Assembly (NCBI GenBank): GCA_029857975.1
Contig: JAOUFX010000273.1
Coordinates: forward strand, 1 to 5,361
Direction of reading: 5' to 3'
Source of the DNA: Deltaproteobacteria bacterium
Lineage (GTDB): Bacteria > Desulfobacterota > SM23-61
DNA length: 5,361 nt
Both the position numbers and the translations under genes were made by a program. Numbering within the stretch: the stretch's first letter is position 1; each line of letters starts with the position of its first letter. This document shows, piece by piece, positions 1-4,652 of this stretch. A model generated the notes under the pieces. That model had not been told where the DNA came from and did not search any database. It saw only the letters and a list, made by a program, of their open reading frames with translations.

Positions 1-67
1 GTGAACGACGGCGTAGCCGCAGGTGATGGGCAGTAATGGAAGGTTTGCCTCGGGCAAATGCCTAATC
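1..67. other. Unassigned window edge with a small hairpin
   Basis: These bases lie downstream of the kinase gene on the minus strand and hold no gene I can support. Positions 41-63 form a hairpin with stem TTTGCC (44-49) / GGCAAA (53-58), loop TCG, extended by AGG / CCT across a two-base bulge. It begins 5 bases after the kinase stop. It could end the minus-strand transcript, but no T-run follows it on either strand, so I do not call a terminator. Two of the three minus-strand frames are open to position 1, so the start of another minus-strand gene cannot be excluded; 67 bases are too few to identify one. Confidence 0.3.
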
Positions 68-991
68 TCAACAGCACCCGTTGAACCTCTCTTGGAATTC
101 CTCGGGGCTAAACCTGTATTCTTGAGTGCCGTAGCACTCTACGGCAAAGGAAGCGCATACACTGCCCATCCTGGCCGACTGCTCGATGTCCTTACCCCGG
201 ACCAGACCGCTGACCAGCCCGCCCCTGTAAGCATCTCCGGCGCCTGTGGGGTCCTCTACCTTCCTTGGCTCCACCGTAGGAATGCTTATCTCACAATCCG
301 GCATGGAGACTTTTGAACCCAGTTCTCCCAGGGTTACAATGATAGTCCTCGCCCGCCTAAGCAAGGCTTCTTTGTTTAGGCCGGTCTTGCTTTTGATCAG
401 ATCCATCTCATAATCATTGGAGATCAGAATCCGGCACCCTTCTATGGCCTGAACCAGGTCTCTGGCATCCAACATGGGCAGCGATTGTCCAGGGTCGAAG
501 ATATAGTCGATCCCCCTGGCCTTACAGGCGCGGGGGTAGTTTATCATGTCCTCAAGATTACCGGGAGAGACGATAACAAGGGTCTCCTGTGGATTGACTT
601 TGTCGAAATTCAGAGAGGAAGGAAATTCCATAGCGCCCGGGTTGAACCCGGTGATCTGGTTGTCGGCCAGGTCGGTGGTTATGTAGGCGCTGGCAGTAAA
701 TTCGTCCTCTATGATTTTGATGTTTTCCGTAGAGATCCCATTTTTTTCCAGCCACGCGAAGTACCTATGATAATCATATCCAATAGTAGCGGAGATTCCC
801 GGCTTTTCACCCATCAGGGTGAGAGCGTAGGCAATATTGCCTGCCGTACCGCCGAATTTCTCCTTCATACCCTTCACCTGGAAGCAAACGTTCAAAACAT
901 GTATTTTCTCGGGGAGGATATGCTCGGAGAAGTATCCCGGGAAATTCATAATCCGGTCGTATGCCAGTGACCCGGAAACAATGATATTCAT
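68..991 (-). CDS. adoK: PfkB-family adenosine kinase (AdoK-like)
   Basis: Ribokinase/PfkB-family sugar kinase, 307 residues, the usual length. It would phosphorylate adenosine to AMP with ATP in the cytoplasm, salvaging adenosine released from S-adenosylhomocysteine. The N-terminal stretch (SGSLAYDRIMNFPGYFSEH, near residues 6-24) strongly recalls, from memory, the actinobacterial adenosine kinase type (M. tuberculosis Rv2202c) rather than ribokinase. The first family signature is FGGTAGNIA (about 46-54). The second is DPTGAGDAYRGG (about 247-258), with the catalytic Asp in GAGD and the anion hole beside it. SNDYEMDLI (about 191-199) and CYGTQEY near the C-terminus also match that subgroup. 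The start at 991 is preferred over the ATG at 997: AAGAGG (1001-1006) is 9 bases from 991 but only 3 from 997, and MNIIVSG matches the usual start of the family. Substrate is inferred from subgroup resemblance and from the purine genes nearby; another nucleoside or sugar is possible. Confidence 0.9.
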   Translation of the reverse strand: MNIIVSGSLAYDRIMNFPGYFSEHILPEKIHVLNVCFQVKGMKEKFGGTAGNIAYALTLMGEKPGISATIGYDYHRYFAWLEKNGISTENIKIIEDEFTASAYITTDLADNQITGFNPGAMEFPSSLNFDKVNPQETLVIVSPGNLEDMINYPRACKARGIDYIFDPGQSLPMLDARDLVQAIEGCRILISNDYEMDLIKSKTGLNKEALLRRARTIIVTLGELGSKVSMPDCEISIPTVEPRKVEDPTGAGDAYRGGLVSGLVRGKDIEQSARMGSVCASFAVECYGTQEYRFSPEEFQERFNGCC

Positions 992-1000
992 GTCCATAGG

Positions 1001-1006
1001 CCTCTT
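1001..1006 (-). promoter_or_regulatory. Ribosome binding site of the kinase gene
   Basis: The minus strand reads AAGAGG here. Spacing to the ATG at 991 is 9 bases, and to the ATG at 997 only 3 bases. This decides the start in favour of 991. Confidence 0.6.
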
Positions 1007-1023
1007 AAATCAGTTCCTGGTTT

Positions 1024-1068
1024 GCCATCCATATCTTTTTTAGGGCCTAAAAAAAGAGGCTGGATGGC
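1024..1068 (-). promoter_or_regulatory. Long two-tier hairpin between lipoprotein and kinase genes
   Basis: The outer stem is a perfect 8-bp inverted repeat, GCCATCCA (1024-1031) and TGGATGGC (1061-1068). Inside it is a second stem, CTTTTTTAGG (1035-1044) and CCTAAAAAAAG (1046-1056), separated by one base, so a real RNA loop would open the AGG/CCT tip. In the minus-strand transcript it falls 111 bases after the lipoprotein stop and 32 bases before the kinase start. It could be a terminator of the lipoprotein transcript, an mRNA end shared by both strands, or a leader structure of the kinase. The T-run lies within the stem rather than after it, so it is not a textbook intrinsic terminator. The rest of this gap (1069-1179) is AT-rich, and I see no convincing promoter in it. 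Confidence 0.45.
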
Positions 1069-1179
1069 CGCCACATACTCTTTTTTCCCAAATATTTAAC
1101 CCAAAATATATGGAGCCTACAAATGACAATTTACCCCAGGAATTTTAAAAAGCTCTCAATGGAGCTGGAAATAAATTTT

Positions 1180-1968
1180 TCAATAGTCTTCATAATAATA
1201 TTTTGCTAATTTCATGATCCCCTTTTTTTCAGGTCTTCCATTATCCATTACATAAAATTGGCCGCTTTTCCCCTTGAAAATAGCCGCCTGATGAAATCCA
1301 GAAAATTCATCGGTTTTCCGCGGGCTATAAGCAGCAGCTTTATAACCGCCCTTCCTCAAACAGACCAATGAAAAACGGGTAAATTCCACGCACGTTCCCT
1401 TATTGGTTTTAAATAACCAACGCGGATCACCAGGATGATCAGCTTCAAGAGTATATACAAATCGCTTCCTTTGATAATAGTCAATGAGCCTGGGGGCACT
1501 GAGGCGATCGGTCACGGTTTCAAAATCTTCCCACCGCGAGTCGGAAAAATCCCAGGCTTTATCCAGAAGCTGTTTCAGCGAATACCTCAAGACATTTTCA
1601 TCGGCTCTTTTCTCTAGCACCCAAAAAATGGCCTGCAAAGGAGCGGAGTATTTTCTGACTTCCGGAAGGCCATTTCTCAAAAGCCGGGTGAGATTATCTT
1701 TCTCGCTGAAGGAAGCATTGGCCACCAGATTTAGAAATCGGCCAAGAGCCTGGACTTGGGGTTCTCCGATGTTACCCTGAAATTCCGGAAGCCTGCTAAC
1801 TTCCACGGCAACGACAGAATCTAAGGCATACAACTGGTAGAATAAATCACGGACTTCTGCACTTCGAACCCAGTAAATATCACTGATATTTGGGTGGGTG
1901 GGCAGGATCGAGGTGGAACAACCAAAAATCAAAACCAATATCGAACTTAAAAGGAAAAATCTTCTCAT
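1180..1968 (-). CDS. Lipoprotein with transglutaminase-like (papain-fold) domain
   Basis: Predicted envelope lipoprotein of 262 residues; I do not recognise a named family. Residues 1-16 (MRRFFLLSSILVLIFG) are a typical lipoprotein signal: two Arg, a hydrophobic core, then Cys17. The lipobox is IFGC, with Phe at -2 a little unusual. Ser at +2 argues against inner-membrane retention if Lol rules apply. The middle (about 30-180) is probably helical, with no recognised motif. The C-terminal part looks like a transglutaminase-like cysteine-protease fold, with Cys193 in NKGTCVEFTRF, His226 in GFHQAAIF and Asp242 in YVMDNGRP; order and spacing fit a Cys-His-Asp triad. The start at 1968 is chosen over the in-frame ATG at 2055 because it places the signal peptide at the N-terminus, and because a TATACT box (2015-2020) would start transcription between the two. 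GC content is visibly lower than in the flanking enzyme genes. Substrate and role are unknown; a link to the purine genes is not implied. Confidence 0.75.
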   Translation of the reverse strand: MRRFFLLSSILVLIFGCSTSILPTHPNISDIYWVRSAEVRDLFYQLYALDSVVAVEVSRLPEFQGNIGEPQVQALGRFLNLVANASFSEKDNLTRLLRNGLPEVRKYSAPLQAIFWVLEKRADENVLRYSLKQLLDKAWDFSDSRWEDFETVTDRLSAPRLIDYYQRKRFVYTLEADHPGDPRWLFKTNKGTCVEFTRFSLVCLRKGGYKAAAYSPRKTDEFSGFHQAAIFKGKSGQFYVMDNGRPEKKGIMKLAKYYYEDY

Positions 1969-2014
1969 GGGCAATGTATCCCTGCAAAATATTTCCGGGT
2001 CAATCATGAGGTCT

Positions 2015-2020
2015 AGTATA
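2015..2020 (-). promoter_or_regulatory. Possible -10 box for the lipoprotein gene
   Basis: The minus strand reads TATACT, 5 of 6 matches to the sigma70 -10 consensus, 46 bases upstream of the ATG at 1968. The -35 side is poor: the best hexamer I see is TTCAAA at a short 15-base spacing. Treat it as a weak candidate; the stronger minus-strand promoter at 2358-2385 could also serve this gene. Confidence 0.3.
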
Positions 2021-2060
2021 AGTAATTCCGGACATTTTGAATAGGAATAGACCATTCACC

Positions 2061-2087
2061 CCAGAAATTTATATTACCGATTTCTGG
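2061..2087. repeat. Perfect 8-bp inverted repeat, 11-base loop
   Basis: CCAGAAAT (2061-2068) pairs exactly with ATTTCTGG (2080-2087). It lies about 93 bases upstream of the lipoprotein start and just upstream of the TATACT box on that strand. It could be an operator or an mRNA hairpin. TTTT follows on the plus strand, but no plus-strand gene precedes it, and the stem is AT-rich, so a terminator is less likely. Confidence 0.4.
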
Positions 2088-2166
2088 TTTTCCGCTTGCA
2101 TCCCTTTATGCCGAAGAGCCTTTTATTTTAGCCAATCTTACTCTAACCTAAATTGAGCGGTTTTTT

Positions 2167-2319
2167 TTCACCACAGAGATCTCAGAGAATAATTGCATAG
2201 TTAAAAAACAAAATAAGCTCAATCTTTTCTCTGTGTTCTCAGGTAATAAATTCGTCAGATAGAATGTGGTGTTGTTTTCACTGTTTTTTTTAATTTTCCT
2301 CTGGGCCCTCTGTGGTGAA
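2167..2319. repeat. Degenerate inverted-repeat element (CACCACAGAG type)
   Basis: TTCACCACAGAG (2167-2178) is the exact reverse complement of CTCTGTGGTGAA (2308-2319). After four mismatched positions the arms pair again, CAGAG (2183-2187) with CTCTG (2299-2303). An internal stretch, TTTTCTCTGTGTTCTCAGG (2225-2243), is a further, partly matching reverse copy of the left arm. T-runs lie just outside both arms. The total length of about 153 bases, inverted ends and degenerate interior resemble a dispersed intergenic palindrome or MITE-like relic. From memory, similar CACCACAGAG...CTCTGTGGTGAA sequences occur between genes in deltaproteobacterial genomes. No transposase or target-site duplication is visible. 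Confidence 0.55.
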
Positions 2320-2357
2320 TCGCCTTTTTTGGGTCTAAGGCAAGAAATAATGATTAA

Positions 2358-2385
2358 ATTTTAACAGGGCGATAAATGTTGTCAA
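2358..2385 (-). promoter_or_regulatory. Minus-strand sigma70-type promoter
   Basis: On the minus strand TTGACA (2380-2385, 6 of 6) is followed after 16 bases by TAAAAT (2358-2363, 5 of 6). Transcription would start near 2351, run through the inverted-repeat element and reach the lipoprotein gene after a leader of roughly 380 bases. No other minus-strand gene lies between. The long leader is unusual, so the promoter may instead belong to an ancestral arrangement or make a short RNA. Confidence 0.45.
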
Positions 2386-2420
2386 GCGGATATTTGGCGG
2401 CAAAATAACCCTACTTGACA
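2380..2420. promoter_or_regulatory. Inverted repeat joining two divergent -35 boxes
   Basis: TGTCAAG (2380-2386) and CTTGACA (2414-2420) are exact reverse complements separated by 27 bases. Each arm contains the TTGACA of one of the two divergent promoters. Part of the symmetry follows automatically from both promoters having a perfect -35; only the seventh base pair is extra. It could still be a shared operator, since a protein bound at both arms would block both promoters. Confidence 0.3.
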
Positions 2421-2443
2421 CCGTTTTCCTTTTTCAATAAGAT
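2415..2443 (+). promoter_or_regulatory. Promoter of the phosphorylase-deaminase operon
   Basis: TTGACA (2415-2420) matches the -35 consensus fully. After exactly 17 bases comes TAAGAT (2438-2443), 4 of 6 to TATAAT. The start would be near 2450, leaving a short leader of about 30 bases before the ATG at 2482, with no room for a riboswitch. It is the best promoter on the plus strand and fits the three-gene unit that follows. Confidence 0.6.
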
Positions 2444-2467
2444 GCTGTTCATATTTCCCCCTGCGCT

Positions 2468-2473
2468 AAGGAG
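2468..2473 (+). promoter_or_regulatory. Ribosome binding site of the phosphorylase gene
   Basis: AAGGAG, 8 bases before the ATG at 2482, which fixes that start. The out-of-frame ATG at 2415 is not served by any such site. Confidence 0.7.
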
Positions 2474-2481
2474 CACTTTTC

Positions 2482-3303
2482 ATGGAAAACATTCTACAAA
2501 AAATGGAAGAAGCCTCTCAATTCATTGCCCGCAGGGTCAAAGCGAAGCCCGGAGTCGGAATTATCTTAGGAACGGGCCTCGGGGGCCTGGTGAAAAAAAT
2601 CTCCCCAAGGCAATCATTGCCTTATGAAGGGATTCCTCATTTTCCCCGCAGTACAGTCGAAGGACATGCCGGTCGTTTAATCTTCGGCCGCTGCTCCAAC
2701 AAGCAAGTATTGGTGATGCAAGGAAGATTCCATCTCTACGAAGGCCACCCGTTATCGCGGGTAACCTTTCCCGTTCGGGTGATGAAAAAGCTGGGAGTGA
2801 AAATTCTTATCGTAACCAATGCGGCTGGAGGCCTGAACCCTTTCTTTTCCGCCGGCGATGTCATGGTCATCTCCGACCACATCAATTTTACCGGGCAAAA
2901 CCCGCTGATCGGTTACAATCTCGATGCTTTGGGTCCGAGGTTTCCTGATATGACTGCCGTCTATGACCAAGAGCTGATCGCCCTATCCGAACAAGTCGCT
3001 CTGGAAAAAAAGATCAAGCTCCAGCGGGGCGTTTACGTGGGGGTGACGGGGCCGAGCATGGAAACCCCGGCAGAAACCCGCTTCTTGCGGATGATGGGAG
3101 CCGATGCCGTCGGTATGTCCACCATCCCGGAGGTTATCGTGGGAGTCCATTGTGGCTTGCGCATCCTGGGCCTTTCGGCCATTGCCAACGTCAATCTTCC
3201 AGATTGCATGCAATCAGCCCCCCTTGAAGCAATCCTGGCCAATGCCGCCGTAGCCGGGAAGAAAATGATCGGCATTGTGGAAGGAGTTCTGGAAAAGATT
3301 TAG
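2482..3303 (+). CDS. punA: Purine nucleoside phosphorylase (PNP/MTAP family), possibly methylthioinosine phosphorylase
   Basis: Class I (trimeric-type) purine nucleoside phosphorylase of 273 residues, full length. It would cleave a purine (deoxy)nucleoside with phosphate to free base and sugar 1-phosphate in the cytoplasm. Motifs seen: GIILGTGLG (26-34, phosphate loop), GRFHLYEG (81-88, with Arg82 and His84), TNAAGGLNP (112-120), GPSMETPAE (190-198, with the purine-contacting Glu194) and GADAVGMSTIPEVIV (206-220, with Met212). Asn236 in SAIANVN aligns with human PNP Asn243, which selects 6-oxopurines; MTA phosphorylases carry Asp there. The position of human His257, which holds the 5'-OH, seems to be Leu248, suggesting a hydrophobic 5' pocket as in methylthio-nucleoside enzymes. 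That alignment needs a gap and is tentative. It is the first gene of the operon, with the deaminase starting 11 bases after its stop. Family membership is firm; inosine/guanosine versus methylthioinosine is open. Confidence 0.93.
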   Translation: MENILQKMEEASQFIARRVKAKPGVGIILGTGLGGLVKKISPRQSLPYEGIPHFPRSTVEGHAGRLIFGRCSNKQVLVMQGRFHLYEGHPLSRVTFPVRVMKKLGVKILIVTNAAGGLNPFFSAGDVMVISDHINFTGQNPLIGYNLDALGPRFPDMTAVYDQELIALSEQVALEKKIKLQRGVYVGVTGPSMETPAETRFLRMMGADAVGMSTIPEVIVGVHCGLRILGLSAIANVNLPDCMQSAPLEAILANAAVAGKKMIGIVEGVLEKI

Positions 3304-3310
3304 AGGAGGT
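3304..3310 (+). promoter_or_regulatory. Strong ribosome binding site for a TTG start
   Basis: AGGAGGT directly after the phosphorylase stop codon, with AGGAGG 5 bases from the TTG at 3315. There is no ATG or GTG nearby in frame, so this site fixes the rare TTG start of the deaminase. Confidence 0.75.
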
Positions 3311-3314
3311 TTCC

Positions 3315-4652
3315 TTGGGCCAACAAGTAAAAAAGCCTGCGGACTTGATCTTGACCAATGGCACCCTGCTCCCTCTGTCACCCGATTCTGAACCCATCAT
3401 TGACGGAGCCTTGGCCGTTGCCAACGGATGGATAACCGGGCTGGGAGCAAAAGCCCATGTGGAAAAATATTTTGAGGCTCGCCGAACGATTGATGCCCGG
3501 GGCGGTCTGATCATGCCCGGCCTGGTGAATGCCCACAACCACGCGGCCATGACCTCTTACCGAATAATGGCCGACGACCTTCCCTTGGTGGACTGGTTGA
3601 CCCATTACATATTTCCAGCAGAAAGTAAATCTGACGGCGATCAGGTTTACTGGAGTACGCTTTTGGCCTGCAGCGAGATGATCCGCTCAGGGACTACGAC
3701 GTTTTGCGACATGTATCTTTTTGAAGACCGGGTTGCCCAGGCGGCCAAAGAAGCCGGAATGAGGGCCTTGGTCGGAGAAGTACTTTATGATTTCCCCTCC
3801 CCCAATTATGGACCTCTGAATAAAGGACTGGAATATACCGAAGCCTTGATCATCCGCTGGCAGGGTGACCCCCTCATCTCCGCGGCCGTGGAACCCCACG
3901 CCTTGTACACCTGTTCTCCGGGGCTTTTGGGGCAGTGTCAGGATTTGGCCGATCGGTATGGAGTTCCCATGATCATCCATCTGGCCGAGACCCGAAGCGA
4001 AGTTGAAGAAATTTCTCAAAAATACGGCAAAAGGCCAGTAAATCATATGGAAAATTTAGGACTTCTCTCCCCCTCTCTGATCGCCTGCCACTGCGTCTGG
4101 CTGACCGAAGCCGAAATGGACCTCCTGGCCCGCCGGGGAGTAAAAGTGGTCCATAACCCCGAATCCAACATGAAACTGGCTTCCGGGGTTGCTCCCATCC
4201 CGGAACTCCTGGCTAAAGGAGTTACGGTGGGACTGGGCACGGATGGCTGCGCCAGCAATAACAACCTGGACCTCTTTCAGGAAATGGACTCGGCGGCCAA
4301 ACTGCATAAAGTGCACCGGCTGGACCCCACCGTGATGCCCTCCGATGTGGTCCTGCACATGGCCACTCTGGGGGGAGCAAAGGTTTTGGGTCTGGACAGG
4401 GAGATTGGTTCTCTGGAAGTGGGCAAAAAAGCGGATATCATCATCCTGGATTTAAACCGCCCTCACCTCCAGCCGATTTACAATATCGCTTCGCATCTGG
4501 TCTACTCGGCCACGGGTGCGGATGTACGCGATGTGATCATCAACGGCCAACTGATCATGCAAGACCGCCAACTCCTCACCCTCGACGAAACAGAAATCCT
4601 GAAAAAAATGCAAATAATCAAGGGAAAGATCCTGCAAAGGGTTTCTCATTGA
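3315..4652 (+). CDS. mtaD: 5'-methylthioadenosine/S-adenosylhomocysteine deaminase
   Basis: Metal-dependent amidohydrolase of the MtaD/TrzA group, 445 residues, full length. The family deaminates methylthioadenosine, S-adenosylhomocysteine and often adenosine to the inosine forms, releasing ammonia. Structure seen: an N-terminal beta segment (about 8-65), then PGLVNAHNHAAM with metal ligands His74 and His76, RSGTTTFCDMY (124-134), EPHALYTCSP (193-202), IIHLAET with His222 (metal) and Glu225 (proton transfer), ACHCVW with His259, NPESNMKLASG (281-291) and GTDGCASNN with metal ligand Asp310. The C-terminal LEVGKKADIIILDL (367-380) closes the beta-sandwich domain. All expected catalytic residues are present. 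It starts with TTG behind a strong AGGAGGT, 11 bases after the phosphorylase gene, so the two are co-transcribed. Its stop overlaps the start of a paralogous gene. Bases 3914-4036 (residues 201-241) are identical to that paralogue. Substrate range within the family cannot be read from sequence. Confidence 0.93.
   Translation: MGQQVKKPADLILTNGTLLPLSPDSEPIIDGALAVANGWITGLGAKAHVEKYFEARRTIDARGGLIMPGLVNAHNHAAMTSYRIMADDLPLVDWLTHYIFPAESKSDGDQVYWSTLLACSEMIRSGTTTFCDMYLFEDRVAQAAKEAGMRALVGEVLYDFPSPNYGPLNKGLEYTEALIIRWQGDPLISAAVEPHALYTCSPGLLGQCQDLADRYGVPMIIHLAETRSEVEEISQKYGKRPVNHMENLGLLSPSLIACHCVWLTEAEMDLLARRGVKVVHNPESNMKLASGVAPIPELLAKGVTVGLGTDGCASNNNLDLFQEMDSAAKLHKVHRLDPTVMPSDVVLHMATLGGAKVLGLDREIGSLEVGKKADIIILDLNRPHLQPIYNIASHLVYSATGADVRDVIINGQLIMQDRQLLTLDETEILKKMQIIKGKILQRVSH
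3914..4036 (+). repeat. Exact direct repeat, copy 1 (inside first deaminase)
   Basis: This stretch of 123 bases recurs without a mismatch at 5239-5361, 1325 bases downstream. One mismatch (3913 G versus 5238 C, changing Cys200 to Ser) precedes it, then 8 more matching bases. It encodes SPGLLGQ through the active-site IIHLAET segment to KYGKR. Beyond 4036 the second copy cannot be compared because the window ends. Confidence 0.97.
4636..4641 (+). promoter_or_regulatory. Ribosome binding site for the second deaminase
   Basis: AAAGGG, 7 bases before the TTG at 4649. It lies inside the end of the first deaminase gene and supports a coupled TTG start overlapping the TGA stop. Confidence 0.45.

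Larger units (their letters stand above)
2056..2481. other. AT-rich intergenic region between the divergent transcription units
   Basis: No gene is supported between the lipoprotein frame and the phosphorylase gene: all frames are short, and none starts with a plausible ribosome site and codon use. The region holds, left to right, an 8-bp perfect inverted repeat (2061-2087), a degenerate long inverted-repeat element (2167-2319), a minus-strand promoter (2358-2385), a plus-strand promoter (2415-2443) and the ribosome site of the phosphorylase gene. It is much richer in A/T than the enzyme genes. Confidence 0.7.

Noticed and set aside
485..970. Open frame of 161 codons on the plus strand, antisense to the kinase gene
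   Set aside because: It lies wholly inside a well-supported kinase gene on the other strand, has no good ribosome site, and its protein has no recognisable motif.
1484..1780. Open frame of 98 codons on the plus strand, antisense to the lipoprotein gene
   Set aside because: It is a shadow of the lipoprotein codons; no ribosome site and no recognisable protein features.
1969..2055. N-terminal extension of the lipoprotein to the ATG at 2055
   Set aside because: It would place 29 mostly polar or mixed residues before the signal peptide and begin upstream of the TATACT box; the ATG at 1968 gives a normal lipoprotein.
2161..2168. T-run as part of an intrinsic terminator
   Set aside because: There is no GC-rich stem before it on the plus strand and no plus-strand gene upstream to terminate.
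2167..2319. CRISPR array or insertion sequence
   Set aside because: The repeats are inverted rather than regularly spaced direct copies, and there is no transposase frame.
2444..2481. Riboswitch (SAM or SAH type) in the leader of the purine operon
   Set aside because: The leader predicted from the promoter is only about 30 bases, too short for any known SAM/SAH aptamer, and no such motif is seen upstream.
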